The notes under the pieces are model-generated. The model was not told where the DNA came from. It saw only the letters and a program-made list of their open reading frames with translations, and searched no databases. Below, in pieces: positions 1 through 9,099 of a DNA stretch of 64,000 nt; position 1 is the stretch's first letter; each line of letters opens with the position of its first letter. Made by a program: the position numbers and the translations under genes. Source of the DNA: Acidimicrobiia bacterium (GTDB taxonomy: Bacteria > Actinomycetota > Acidimicrobiia > Acidimicrobiales > Bin134); contig JAJECA010000042.1 in the NCBI GenBank assembly GCA_022822265.1, positions 58,751-122,750 of the forward strand, given 5' to 3'.

Positions 1-207
1 TTCAAGGGCGACGGCTTCTACCGAAACGACAGCCGCTCGGGAGCCAAGTCGTCCACCATGGCCGGCTCGTCGTCCAACGGAGACAGCTCCAACGGCCAAG
101 AAAAATCAGACTCGGCCAAGGCAGACGCGGCCAAGTCCGACAGCAGCTCATCGGAGTCGTCGAGCCGCGAACCGGCCAAAGCCGCCTCCAGCTCATCCGA
201 CGACTAG
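1..207 (+). CDS. FmdB-family zinc-ribbon protein, C-terminal part
   Basis: The reading frame is open from the window edge to a TAG at 205-207 and gives 68 residues. It begins FKGDGFYRNDSR, which resembles the end of the FmdB/CxxC_CxxC_SSSS zinc-ribbon domain, where a K-G-x-G-F-Y segment follows the Cys pairs. After that comes a low-complexity tail rich in Ser, Ala, Lys and Asp, common in actinobacterial members. The cysteines lie upstream of the window, so the family call rests on the short conserved edge and the tail. The function of the family is poorly known (putative regulatory protein). It lies 9 nt ahead of the MTA phosphorylase gene on the same strand and may be co-transcribed with it. 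Confidence 0.6.
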   Translation, partial: FKGDGFYRNDSRSGAKSSTMAGSSSNGDSSNGQEKSDSAKADAAKSDSSSSESSSREPAKAASSSSDD

Positions 208-216
208 TCGCCAGCC

Positions 217-1011
217 ATGCCCGAGATCGGCGTCATCGGCGGCTCCGGTCTCTACTCCCTTCTGGATGACGCCGTAGAAGTACCGGGTGACGACGCGTTC
301 GGACCCCCGTCGGGGCCGCTCACCATCGGCTCGGTGGACGACATCGAGGTGGTGTTTCTCGCTCGCCACGGCCCCGGCCACCGCTATCCGGCCCACAAGG
401 TCAACTACCGGGCCAACCTGTGGGCCCTGCGCCAAGCCGGGGTAAAGGCCATATTCGGACCCAGCGCCTGCGGCTCGCTTCGCCCCGAGCTGGCCCCCGG
501 CCACATCGTGGTGTGCGACCAGCTGGTGGACCGCACATCGGGCCGGGCCGACACCTACTTCGACACCGTCACCAACCACGTCTCGCTGGCCGACCCCTAC
601 TGCGATGAACTCCGCCAGGCGCTGCTAAGCGCCGCCCGCGCCGAACAGATGACCGCCCACGACGGGGGGACCATGACGGTGATCTCCGGCCCCCGTTTCT
701 CCACCCGGGCCGAGTCGCGCTGGTTCAGCGACAGCGGCTGGGACGTGGTGGGCATGACCCAGTACCCCGAAGCCGCCCTGGCCGCCGAGCTGGGCATCTG
801 CTACGCCACCGCCGCCCTGGTCACTGACTACGACGTGGGCCTGGATGACGACCCCAACATCGAGCCGGTCACCCAAGACGAGGTGTTCGCCTTCTTCGCC
901 CAGAACCTCGACCGGATGCGGGCCGTCTTGTTCGGCGCCATCCGCGCCGTGGCCGCCAACCTCCCCGACTGCTCGAGCCGGACCAACGGCATCGAGCCTC
1001 CCTTGCCCTGA
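217..1011 (+). CDS. mtnP: S-methyl-5'-thioadenosine phosphorylase
   Basis: 264 residues, full length for the PNP/MTAP family 2. The enzyme cleaves 5'-methylthioadenosine with phosphate to adenine and methylthioribose-1-phosphate, in methionine salvage and polyamine by-product removal. Visible signatures are the N-terminal IGVIGGSGLY phosphate-binding loop, the LARHGPGHRYPAHKVNYRAN segment, GPSACGSLRPELAPG, the SGPRFSTRAESRW motif and the MTQYPEAALAAELG stretch with a following Asp pair typical of 6-aminopurine specificity. It starts at an ATG nine bases after the stop of the FmdB-like gene. A related nucleoside such as inosine cannot be excluded as substrate from motifs alone. Confidence 0.9.
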   Translation: MPEIGVIGGSGLYSLLDDAVEVPGDDAFGPPSGPLTIGSVDDIEVVFLARHGPGHRYPAHKVNYRANLWALRQAGVKAIFGPSACGSLRPELAPGHIVVCDQLVDRTSGRADTYFDTVTNHVSLADPYCDELRQALLSAARAEQMTAHDGGTMTVISGPRFSTRAESRWFSDSGWDVVGMTQYPEAALAAELGICYATAALVTDYDVGLDDDPNIEPVTQDEVFAFFAQNLDRMRAVLFGAIRAVAANLPDCSSRTNGIEPPLP

Positions 1012-1087
1012 CCCTTTCCAACGACTCCCGCGGCCGCTAGCCTGAACGGCGCTTCCCCCGCTTCGAGCATGGCGAAGGCGCGCGCCG

Positions 1088-1729
1088 GTGGACGCATCTG
1101 CTGACAATGTGCACCAACCCCTCACCTGGCGGGGCTCGCTTCTGGGCCGGTTGCCGGGCGGGCGGCGCAGCTACTGGCTGGTGGTGGCCGCGGCCGCGGC
1201 GATAACCGGACTGGTGGTGGCCGCCATCGCCGTCATGGCCGGAGGCGGACCCTCTTTGGGCCAGCTCACCCCGGTTGTGGTGGCCACCGAACCCATCGAA
1301 GCCGGACAACCGCTAGACGAGGCCAACACCGAGATCCGCCGGTACCCCGCACTGGTGCTGCCTCCCGACGCCCTGGGTGCGCTGACCGGCGACGAGGTGG
1401 CCTCCGCGGCCCTCCATGTCGGCGATGTGGTGACCGCAACCCGTCTGGGGGGACTGACCATCGGGGACCGAACCGAGGTTGCCGTTCCCGCCCACACCGC
1501 AATGCCCCCGCTGGTGCCCGGCGACCGGGTGGACGTGCTGGTGACCCTGCCGATCACCGATGACCGCGGCGCCCAGTCGCAAGCCACCCTCACCGTGGCC
1601 ACCGCGGCAGTGGTCACAAACAAGGCCGAGCACGCCGTCACCATCGCGGTAACCGGCCAAGAACTGCTCCCGGTGGCTTCCGCGGTGATCCAGGGCTCGG
1701 TGACGCTGGCCCTGGTGCGGCCTGGTTGA
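1088..1729 (+). CDS. SAF-domain protein, CpaB/RcpC-like
   Basis: 213 residues from a GTG start. A single hydrophobic segment lies at about residues 28-50, followed by a SAF domain beginning near VVVATEPIEAGQPL and a second half resembling the RcpC/CpaB C-terminal domain (VPAHTAMPPLVPGDRVDVLV). CpaB proteins help assemble Flp/Tad pili at the outer face of the membrane. No other tad genes are seen here, so it is an orphan member and its role is uncertain. The gene is convergent with uppP, the stop codons being 12 nt apart. Confidence 0.7.
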   Translation: MDASADNVHQPLTWRGSLLGRLPGGRRSYWLVVAAAAAITGLVVAAIAVMAGGGPSLGQLTPVVVATEPIEAGQPLDEANTEIRRYPALVLPPDALGALTGDEVASAALHVGDVVTATRLGGLTIGDRTEVAVPAHTAMPPLVPGDRVDVLVTLPITDDRGAQSQATLTVATAAVVTNKAEHAVTIAVTGQELLPVASAVIQGSVTLALVRPG

Positions 1730-1741
1730 GGAGCGACGCCG

Positions 1742-2578
1742 CTAGCGCACCGAGGCGGCTATGAGGCTGAGCACGAGCAGGGCCACCAATATCCGGTACA
1801 CCGCAAACGGACCGAAGCTGCGGGTGCGCACCAGGGCCAAGAGCCCCTTGACCGCGGCGAAACCGGTAACAGCCGACGCTGCGGTGCCCCACGCGAACCC
1901 GGCTCGGGCATCGGCGGGGATGCCTCCCCATCCGCCGATGTCGATGAACTCATACACGCCGGCACCGGCGATCACCGGCACGCTCATCAGCATGGCCAGG
2001 CGGGCGGCGGCCTCGCGATTGAAGCTGAGCAGGCGCCCGGCGGTGATGATCACTCCCGACCGCGATACTCCCGGCTGAAGCGAGCAGGCCTGGGCCAGCC
2101 CCAGCCCCAGCGCGTCGCGCACCCCGAACTCACCCACATCTCTCTGCCCCGTGCGCCGGTCCGACCACCACAGCAGAACACCGAATGCCGCCAGCATCAC
2201 CGCGGTGAGCCAAACCTCGTCGTCGGCCTCGTCGATCACCGATCGCAGCCCCACGCCCACCGCGGCGGCCGGAATGGTGGCCAGAACCAGCAGCCACCCC
2301 AGCCGGCCCTCGTCGGTCATCGGGGCCTGGCGCCGGGTCACCGCGGAGATCCCGTCTCGCACCAGCGCCCAAACCTCTCGGCGCAGGCAGGCCAACAACC
2401 CCATCAGCGTGCCCAAGTGAAGTGCCACGTCGAACGCCTTTTTGAGATCGTCTCGGCCCTCGAAATCGCTCCAGTCGGCCAGCCAGGGAATGATCTGGAG
2501 GTGCCCGCTGGACGACACCGGCAGGAACTCGGTCAGCCCCTGGGCGATGCCCAACAAAATGGCGTGCAGGACCGACAT
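1742..2578 (-). CDS. uppP: Undecaprenyl-diphosphatase
   Basis: 278 residues, a multi-pass membrane protein of the UppP/BacA family. It dephosphorylates undecaprenyl diphosphate to regenerate the lipid carrier for peptidoglycan and other envelope polymers, and over-expression gives bacitracin resistance in other bacteria. The two family motifs are present: GLTEFLPVSSSGHL near residues 14-27, with the catalytic Glu and Ser-rich loop, and LQPGVSRSGVIITAGRLL near 167-184, with the conserved Arg. About seven hydrophobic segments are visible. It is the last gene of the minus-strand run tldD, pmbA, uppP, with 24 nt separating it from pmbA. Confidence 0.95.
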   Translation of the reverse strand: MSVLHAILLGIAQGLTEFLPVSSSGHLQIIPWLADWSDFEGRDDLKKAFDVALHLGTLMGLLACLRREVWALVRDGISAVTRRQAPMTDEGRLGWLLVLATIPAAAVGVGLRSVIDEADDEVWLTAVMLAAFGVLLWWSDRRTGQRDVGEFGVRDALGLGLAQACSLQPGVSRSGVIITAGRLLSFNREAAARLAMLMSVPVIAGAGVYEFIDIGGWGGIPADARAGFAWGTAASAVTGFAAVKGLLALVRTRSFGPFAVYRILVALLVLSLIAASVR

Positions 2579-2602
2579 GGCCTTGTGGCCTGGGGCTAAC
2601 CC

Positions 2603-3949
2603 TTAGGCACCGGACATGGTGACTTCGGCCACCACCAGCGACACCCCCGCCGAGCTCATGGGCAGCCAAGTGAGGTCGGACCCCACCGCGGCCACATCGA
2701 GCAGCATCCGCTGGAGGGTGGAGGCGATGGTGATCTCCCTCACCGGCTCGGCCAATGCGCCGTTGCGGATTCGAAGCCCCTCGGCGCCGGTGGAGAAGTC
2801 GCCGCTCACCGGGTTGACGCCGGAGTGCAGGCCCGACACTCCCTGCACCAGCACCCCGTTGTCGATGCCGGCAATGAGCTCTTCGGGCGGTTGGTCGCCG
2901 GGTACCAGCGACAGCGCTTGGCAGCCCACCCCGGGGGTGCTGGCGTATCCCCGAACAGCCGAGCCGGTGGAGGCCGATCCCGACCGCCGCCCGGTGTAGC
3001 TGTTGTGCAGGAATCGCTCGAGCTGGCCGCCGCCAATAAGCAGATTGCGCCGGGTGGCCAAGCCCTCGCCGTCGGCGTCGGAGGCGGTGAAGGCCTCCGG
3101 GTTGGTGGGATCGTCCACCAGGGTGACGTTGGGCGCGGCCACTTGGTCGCCTAGGCGGTCGGCAAACAGCGACCGGCCCTTCAGCACCGCCTCGCCCGAC
3201 AGGGTGCTCCCGATGATGCCCAGAAACTGGGCAGTCACGAACGGGTCGAGCACCACGGTGACCCTCTCGGTGGGCGGCTGGGTGGCGCCCAGCATCCGAG
3301 TGGCCCGCTCCACCGCGTCTTTCGCCGCGACCGCCACATCAAGGGTGCTGGGCTCTCGGCCCACCGAGAAGCCGAATCCGGTCTGAGTCTCGTCGCCTTC
3401 AGAGGCCAGTGAGTAGGCGGTTAGGTAGCAGGATGTGTCCCGTCCCGTACTGCGGATTCCGGTGGTGGTGGCAATGGCGTCGGCGCTCAGGGCATCGCCG
3501 TAGTCGGCCGACTCCACCCCCACGATGCGGGGGTCGCCGGCCTGCACCGCCCGCTCCAGCTCCAGGGCCATATCGATCTTGGCGTCGGTGCCGAACTCCA
3601 GCAGGGCCTCGTTGTAGAGGTCGAGTTCCGGGGGCTCCACTCCGTCGGGCTCAGCCAGGCCGAAGAACTCGTCGGGGGAACCGAACACGGTGTTGTCGCG
3701 GGCCTCGGCCAGGGTCTCTTCCAGAACCTCGGGATCGAGGGTGCCGGCGTGGGCAAATCCCTGGCGGTCGTCGGCGATCACCCGGATGCCCACACCCTGT
3801 GATTCGGCCACCGACAGCGACTCGATCTCGCCCTCATACACCCGCACCTCGGTCTCCTGGCTGTGGCCGACCACCGCCTCGATCTGTTCGCCGTCGCGGC
3901 CCCAGCCCACGATGCGCTCAGCGATCTCCAACAGTTCCTCAGGATTCAT
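2603..3949 (-). CDS. pmbA: TldE/PmbA-family metalloprotease subunit
   Basis: 448 residues, the usual length of TldE/PmbA. TldD and TldE form a heterodimeric metalloprotease that degrades unfolded peptides and, in some bacteria, trims modified peptide precursors. TldE lacks the zinc-binding HExxxH and supports TldD structurally; no such motif is seen here, as expected. Characteristic segments include SQETEVRVYEGEIESLSVAES near the N-terminus and GLHSGVNPVSGDFSTGAEGLRI toward the C-terminus. It follows tldD after 39 nt in the same direction, so the complex is encoded stoichiometrically in one unit. Confidence 0.93.
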   Translation of the reverse strand: MNPEELLEIAERIVGWGRDGEQIEAVVGHSQETEVRVYEGEIESLSVAESQGVGIRVIADDRQGFAHAGTLDPEVLEETLAEARDNTVFGSPDEFFGLAEPDGVEPPELDLYNEALLEFGTDAKIDMALELERAVQAGDPRIVGVESADYGDALSADAIATTTGIRSTGRDTSCYLTAYSLASEGDETQTGFGFSVGREPSTLDVAVAAKDAVERATRMLGATQPPTERVTVVLDPFVTAQFLGIIGSTLSGEAVLKGRSLFADRLGDQVAAPNVTLVDDPTNPEAFTASDADGEGLATRRNLLIGGGQLERFLHNSYTGRRSGSASTGSAVRGYASTPGVGCQALSLVPGDQPPEELIAGIDNGVLVQGVSGLHSGVNPVSGDFSTGAEGLRIRNGALAEPVREITIASTLQRMLLDVAAVGSDLTWLPMSSAGVSLVVAEVTMSGA

Positions 3950-3988
3950 ACGACGACCTCGTAGATGTATGGCCGCGGTGGGCGGGGG

Positions 3989-5380
3989 TCACGCCGCGGT
4001 TCCGCCGATGGTCATCGACGCCACCCGAAGGGTGGGAGTTCCGTCGCCCACTGGGACGCCCTGGCCGTCTTTGCCGCAGGTGCCCGGCGATCCCATGGCG
4101 AAGTCGTTGCCCAGTACCTCGATGCCGGAAAGCACCTCGGGGCCGTTGCCGATGAGATTGCCCTCTCGGATGGGTGCGCCGATCTGGCCGTTCTCGATCA
4201 GGTAGGCCTCGCTCATGCCGAAGACGAAGTCGCCGGTGGCGGTATTCACCTGGCCGCCGCCCAAGTGGGCCACGTATACGCCGCGGTCGGTGGCGGCGAT
4301 GATGTCTTGGGGATCAGCGGTGCCGTTGGCCAGATAGGTGTTGGTCATCCGCACCATGGGCAGGTGCTGATAGCTCTGGCGGCGGCCGTTGCCCGAGCTC
4401 TCCCGGCCCTCCTTGCGGGCCCGCAGCAGATCCCACATGTAGTCGGTGAGCACGCCGTTCTCGATGAGCACGTTGCGCTGGGCGGGCCGGCCCTCGTCGT
4501 CGATGGCATAGGCCCCCCACTCCCGGGCCATGGTCCCGTCGTCGATGAGGGTGACCTCGGGGTGGGCCACCTGCTCGCCCACCCGGTTGCGGAACACCGA
4601 TGCCTGCTTGGCCACCAAGTCGGCCTCCAGCCCGTGTCCGCAGGCCTCGTGGAACAGCACGCCCCCGCCGCCGGGTCCGATCACCACCGGCATCGAGCCG
4701 CTGGGCGCCGGCTGGGCGGCCAGCTTGGTGAGCGCCCGATTGGCCGCGGTGCGAGCCAGCTCGTCCACCTCGTATTCGTCGAACAGCTCGAATCCGATGG
4801 GGCGGCCCACGCTCTCAAACCCGGTCTGCATGCCGGTGTCGCCCATCGCCACACACGACACCGCGAACCGGGTGCGAACCTGGTCGTCGCCGGCCAGCAG
4901 CCCGTCGCTGTTGGCCACCAGAATACGGCGGCGCCCATCCGCGTAGCGGGCCGACACCTGGGTAATGGCCGAGCCCGCCGCCCGGGCGGCCTCGTCGGCC
5001 CGGCCCAAGAGATCCACCTTGGTGGCTTTGGCCACGGTCTCGGGCAGCACCTCGATCTCGTTGGGCGACGGAGCGTCAACCCGGTCGAGCGCCACTACCT
5101 GGTGGCCCCCACCGCCGCCTCGGGCTGCGGCCGCCGCCGCCCGGGCCGCTTTGGCCAATCCTGCCTCGGTCAGGTCGGACGTGTGGGCAAACCCGGTGGT
5201 CTCCCCTACCACCACGCGGATTCCCGCCCCCCGGGTTCGCCCCGAGCTCAGCTCCTCCACCTTGCCGTCGTCCAACAGCGCCGACGACGAGCGCCGATCC
5301 TCCGCAAAGACCTCGGCGAACTCGCCTCCTGTTCGCAGCGCCTCACTCAGCGTGCTCGAAACCAAAGACTCGTCGATCAC
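3989..5380 (-). CDS. tldD: TldD-family zinc metalloprotease
   Basis: 463 residues. This is the catalytic subunit of the TldD/TldE protease. The zinc site HEACGH spans residues 244-249, preceded by a GPGGGGVLF segment that matches the family. The C-terminal part carries GGGQVNTATGDFVFGMSEAYLI, the conserved TldD end domain. The start is a GTG at 5380 with an upstream purine-rich stretch (GGGGAGCAGGA) as ribosome binding site. Divergence from TldE and presence of the intact zinc motif make the subunit assignment firm. Confidence 0.95.
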   Translation of the reverse strand: MIDESLVSSTLSEALRTGGEFAEVFAEDRRSSSALLDDGKVEELSSGRTRGAGIRVVVGETTGFAHTSDLTEAGLAKAARAAAAAARGGGGGHQVVALDRVDAPSPNEIEVLPETVAKATKVDLLGRADEAARAAGSAITQVSARYADGRRRILVANSDGLLAGDDQVRTRFAVSCVAMGDTGMQTGFESVGRPIGFELFDEYEVDELARTAANRALTKLAAQPAPSGSMPVVIGPGGGGVLFHEACGHGLEADLVAKQASVFRNRVGEQVAHPEVTLIDDGTMAREWGAYAIDDEGRPAQRNVLIENGVLTDYMWDLLRARKEGRESSGNGRRQSYQHLPMVRMTNTYLANGTADPQDIIAATDRGVYVAHLGGGQVNTATGDFVFGMSEAYLIENGQIGAPIREGNLIGNGPEVLSGIEVLGNDFAMGSPGTCGKDGQGVPVGDGTPTLRVASMTIGGTAA

Positions 5381-5482
5381 GATCCTGCTCCCCGTCTCTC
5401 CACCAGCTCGTCGATCACAGCATCTCCCTTGCCTCGACGCCGTAGCCTACCGACATCCCGTGTGAACCGGGAACAGGGGCCG

Positions 5483-7138
5483 TCAGCCCAGGTTGGAGCG
5501 GCGGGGGTAGGCGTGCTCGGGGTCGCAGATAACGTTCACCACGTAGGGGACGCCGGCGTCGAGAGCCCGCTTGAGGGCGGGGGCGATGTCGTCGGGGCGC
5601 TCCACCGTCTCTCCCGCACCGCCCAAGGCCGACACCACCTGGTCGTAGCGGCACCCCTCCTGGAGGTCGGCGGCCACGTCGTAGCCGTACATCTGGCGCA
5701 TGGGGTGCTTCTCCAACCCCCAGCAGCCGTTGTTGCCCACCACGATGACCACCGGCAGGTTGTGGCGCACCAGCGAATCGGCGTCCATCAGCGAGAACCC
5801 GGCCGCCCCGTCGCCCAACAGCAGCACCACCTGGCGGTCGGGTTGGGCCACCCGGGCGGCCATGGCATAACCCATGCCGGTGCCCAGACAGCCGTAGGGA
5901 CCGGGATCCAGCCAGTGGCCCGGCAAATACGAGTCCACGAAACGCCCGGCGTAGGAGACGAAGTCGCCGCCGTCGCCGATCACCACGGCATCCCGGTCGA
6001 GCACTTGGCGCAGCTCCCCATAAACCCGAGTGGGCAAAATGGGATCGGCCGCCGTGGTCAGCAGATCCTCCTCCTCGGCGCGGGCCGCGTCTTCGGCGTC
6101 GCGCAGCTTGGCCACCCACTGGTCGCGCTCGGCAGGGTGGGCGGGCGCGGGACCGTCGGCCAGCGCGCCCAGCATCTGGACCAGATCGCCCGACACCGTC
6201 GCCGCGGGCTGGGCGTGGGCCGACACCGACTCTGCACTGTCGGTCAGATGCACCACTTGGGCATCGCCGAACCGGCCGAACGAGAGCCGGAAGTCAAGCG
6301 GGGTGCCGGCCACGATCACCAGATCAGTGTCGGTGCGCAGCAGGCGCCGCGTGCGGCTGAAAAACAGCTCGTGGTCGGCGGGAAGGCATCCCCGGCCCAG
6401 GCCGTTGGCGAACGCGGGCATCCGCTGGGCCTCCACCCAGGCCCGCAGCGCGTCCCAGGCGCCGTCCCAGTACACGTCGGTGCCCACCAGCACCGCAGGG
6501 CAGCGGGCGGCAGCCACCATGTCGGCCACCGCGGCCACCCCGTCGGGGTTTGGCGCCTCGCCCACTGGCATCGGCTCGTCGGGCACGGTGCCGGAGCCCT
6601 CGGAAAACAGCACATCCATGGGATAGTCCACGAACACGGGGCCCCGGTGGGGGGTCAAGGCGGATTGCACGGCCCGATAGGTGGCCGCGGCCAGATCGTC
6701 GCCGCCTCCCGCGGTGAGCGACTGCTTGGTGACCGGGGCCAGGATGGGCACGTGGTCGAGCTCTTGGAGCGAGCCCGACCCCCAGCGGGCCTCTGGGGCC
6801 CGGCCGCCCAGCACCACCAGCGGGGCGCCGTTGAGCCAGGCGGTGGTCACTGCGCTCACCGAGTTGGTCACCCCGGGGCCGGCAGTCACCGCGGCCACAC
6901 CCGGACGGCGGGTCAGCTTGGCCAGCGCCTCGGCCGCGAACACCGCGGTCTGTTCGTGGCGCACGTCGTAGAGCACCACGTCACCCTGCTTCACCGCGGC
7001 GTCGTAAAGCGGGAAGATATGGCCCCCCGACAGGGTGAAGAGCTCCTGCACGCCGAAGGGGGCCAGCGCAGCCAGCACCTGATCTCCCCCGTGGCCGGTG
7101 ACCTGTTTTCCCGACATTGGCCTCACCGTAATATCCAT
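5483..7138 (-). CDS. Thiamine-diphosphate-dependent enzyme, acetolactate synthase/2-hydroxyacyl-CoA lyase family
   Basis: 551 residues from the ATG at 7138; a TTG at 7156 would add six residues. The three domains of the ThDP oxidase/decarboxylase family are present: an N-terminal Pyr domain with the catalytic Glu in HEQTAVFAAEALAK, a central FAD/ADP-like domain and a C-terminal PP domain with the ThDP signature GDGAAGFSLMDAD ending in VVGNNG. The family contains acetolactate synthases, glyoxylate carboligases and oxalyl-CoA/2-hydroxyacyl-CoA lyases. No ilvN or ilvC neighbour is seen, so biosynthetic acetolactate synthase is not supported by context. The substrate is left open. Confidence 0.8.
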   Translation of the reverse strand: MDITVRPMSGKQVTGHGGDQVLAALAPFGVQELFTLSGGHIFPLYDAAVKQGDVVLYDVRHEQTAVFAAEALAKLTRRPGVAAVTAGPGVTNSVSAVTTAWLNGAPLVVLGGRAPEARWGSGSLQELDHVPILAPVTKQSLTAGGGDDLAAATYRAVQSALTPHRGPVFVDYPMDVLFSEGSGTVPDEPMPVGEAPNPDGVAAVADMVAAARCPAVLVGTDVYWDGAWDALRAWVEAQRMPAFANGLGRGCLPADHELFFSRTRRLLRTDTDLVIVAGTPLDFRLSFGRFGDAQVVHLTDSAESVSAHAQPAATVSGDLVQMLGALADGPAPAHPAERDQWVAKLRDAEDAARAEEEDLLTTAADPILPTRVYGELRQVLDRDAVVIGDGGDFVSYAGRFVDSYLPGHWLDPGPYGCLGTGMGYAMAARVAQPDRQVVLLLGDGAAGFSLMDADSLVRHNLPVVIVVGNNGCWGLEKHPMRQMYGYDVAADLQEGCRYDQVVSALGGAGETVERPDDIAPALKRALDAGVPYVVNVICDPEHAYPRRSNLG

Positions 7139-7239
7139 AGGGGTGCGGCGGGGCAATAGCCTTTATTGAATGACCCCGATGGCCGCCTCAACCGCTGGCG
7201 CGTGCCCGGAGTCACCCCTACACGTTTGCGGGCCCAGGC

Positions 7240-8235
7240 TTGACTGAGAAGCACACCACCCGCCGGGTGCTCAGCATCGTGCTCCGAGTGGGCATCAGTG
7301 TGGCCCTGTTCTTTTTGTTGATCTGGTGGCTGCCCTCGTTCGATGCCGGTCAACTGTGGCCCGACTTCAACTCGGCTACTCCTTTCTGGTTGATCGGCGC
7401 GCTCATGCTCACCGTGGTCGGCAACATGGCGGCCACCGCCCGGTGGTATGAGGTGGCCGTCGCCCTGGGCCTGCAAGTGAAGCCCCGGCGCATGTTCTCG
7501 CACTACATGGCGGGAATGTTCATCTCCAACTTCGTGCCCACCACGGTGGGGGGCGATGTGCTGCGGATATCCCGCTTGTCCAACGACACCGGCGACGGCC
7601 CCCACAGCTTCGCCTCGGTGCTGTTGGAGCGGCTCAGCGGCTGGATCGTGCTGCCGGTGTTCACGCTGGTGGGCTTGGCGCTCGACGAAGAGCTGCGGGG
7701 ATTGGGCGCCCCCTCCCGAGTGGCAGCCAGCACCGCCGGCCTCACCCTTTTGGCTCTCGGACTGATCCTGCTGCTGGTGGGCAATCAGTGGTTCGGCCGA
7801 TGGGTAAGCCGGCGCAACGGCTGGGTCCGCTTCGTGAACGGATTGCACATGGGAATCGACGAGCTTCGGGCCAAGCCCCGCGACACCGGCCGAGTGCTGA
7901 TAACCGCCTTCGCCTACCAGGCGATAATGCTGGCCGCCGCCGGGTGCGCGGCCAAGGTGGTAGGGATCAACGGCCTGGGGCCCACCGAGCTGATGGCGTT
8001 CATCCCTGCGGTGCTCATCATCCAGGTGCTGCCCATCGGCCTGGGAGGACTCGGCCTGCGGGAGGGGGCCTTGGTGCTGTTCCTCCACGACTTGGGCGTG
8101 ATCGACGAGCGGGCCATCGCCATGGGGCTGCTGCTCTACTTCCTCACCGTGGCCGGCAGCCTGGTGGGGTTGCCGGCGCTGGTCTTCGGCGGCCGCCACT
8201 GGCAACGGGCCTCGCGCTTGCGCCGTGAGCGCTGA
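7240..8235 (+). CDS. Lysylphosphatidylglycerol synthase-type (UPF0104) membrane protein
   Basis: 331 residues with about eight hydrophobic segments, starting at a TTG. The LPG_synthase_TM family signature is visible in SNFVPTTVGGDVLRISRLS near residue 90 and in LPIGLGGLGLREGALVL near residue 266. In MprF this domain flips aminoacylated lipids; stand-alone members act as flippases or remain uncharacterised. No soluble aminoacyl-transferase domain is attached. The next gene is a PAP2/AUR1-like protein 21 nt downstream, so the pair may act on a membrane lipid or polyprenyl substrate. Confidence 0.8.
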   Translation: MTEKHTTRRVLSIVLRVGISVALFFLLIWWLPSFDAGQLWPDFNSATPFWLIGALMLTVVGNMAATARWYEVAVALGLQVKPRRMFSHYMAGMFISNFVPTTVGGDVLRISRLSNDTGDGPHSFASVLLERLSGWIVLPVFTLVGLALDEELRGLGAPSRVAASTAGLTLLALGLILLLVGNQWFGRWVSRRNGWVRFVNGLHMGIDELRAKPRDTGRVLITAFAYQAIMLAAAGCAAKVVGINGLGPTELMAFIPAVLIIQVLPIGLGGLGLREGALVLFLHDLGVIDERAIAMGLLLYFLTVAGSLVGLPALVFGGRHWQRASRLRRER

Positions 8236-8256
8236 CCACCGCTGACTCCTGGGACC

Positions 8257-9054
8257 ATGACACTGTCCTCGCTGAAGTCGGCCATGCTGCGACCAGGTGG
8301 TAAGGCCAATAGCCGCACCCGGCCCCGCTGGTACCTGGAGCTGGCGGTCATCGGGGCGTTCTACGGCATCTACTCCTGGGTGCGGAACCAATTCGGCTCC
8401 GCGGCGGTCGAGCCGGGCGAGGCACAGGCCAATGCCGAGCTGGTGATCGACTGGGAGCGCAGCATCGGGCTGTACTTCGAGCGCGACCTCCAAGACCTGT
8501 TCATCGGGTGGGTGTCGTTCATCCAGTTCTGGAACCTGTTCTACGGGCTATTCCACTTCGCGGTCACCGCCTTCACCCTCATTTGGCTCTACTGGCGCTT
8601 CCCCCGCCACTACCCGTTCTGGCGAACCACCGGCCTGTTGACCACCGGGTCGGCTCTGGTGGGGTTCGCCCTTTTCCCATTGATGCCCCCTCGCCTGCTG
8701 TCGGTGGGCGGGCGCTACGGCGGTGATCTGCCCGAAACCGGGTATGTCGACACCGTTCACGAGCTGGGCGGGCTGTGGTCGTTTACCGAGGGAGCGGCCG
8801 AAACGCTCTCCAATCAGTACGCCGCCATGCCCAGCCTGCACTTCGCCTGGGCCATGTGGTGTTTTCTGGCGTTGCGCAAGCATTTGGTGCACCCGGTGGC
8901 CAAGTGGGCCATCGCCGCCTACCCCTGGCTGACCCTTTTCGCCATCGTGGTGACCGCCAACCATTACTGGATCGACGCGGTGGGCGGGCTGGGGGCGTTG
9001 GGCCTGGGCTGGATGGGGGCAAGGGGCTTCCACAAGTGGAGAAACCGCGAGTAA
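8257..9054 (+). CDS. PAP2/AUR1-like membrane phosphatase or phosphotransferase
   Basis: 265 residues, about six membrane segments. The PAP2 catalytic signatures are seen as AAMPSLHFAWAMW (motif 2 with His) near residue 190 and ANHYWIDAVGG (motif 3 with His and Asp) near 231. The N-terminal segment INxWERS-like (VIDWERSIGLYFERDLQ) is typical of the AUR1/inositol phosphorylceramide synthase-related bacterial group. Such enzymes move a phosphoalcohol headgroup or hydrolyse lipid phosphate. It lies between the UPF0104 gene and dxs on the same strand. Confidence 0.8.
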   Translation: MTLSSLKSAMLRPGGKANSRTRPRWYLELAVIGAFYGIYSWVRNQFGSAAVEPGEAQANAELVIDWERSIGLYFERDLQDLFIGWVSFIQFWNLFYGLFHFAVTAFTLIWLYWRFPRHYPFWRTTGLLTTGSALVGFALFPLMPPRLLSVGGRYGGDLPETGYVDTVHELGGLWSFTEGAAETLSNQYAAMPSLHFAWAMWCFLALRKHLVHPVAKWAIAAYPWLTLFAIVVTANHYWIDAVGGLGALGLGWMGARGFHKWRNRE

Positions 9055-9099
9055 CCTGGCAATCCCAACTCATTGGGGGCCCAACTAATCGGGAGGGAC

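Noticed and set aside
3965..7159. A 1064-codon open frame on the plus strand
   Set aside because: It is the antisense of tldD and the ThDP enzyme, which have clear catalytic motifs. Its product is a low-complexity Gly/His/Arg-rich sequence, the usual shadow of high-GC genes.
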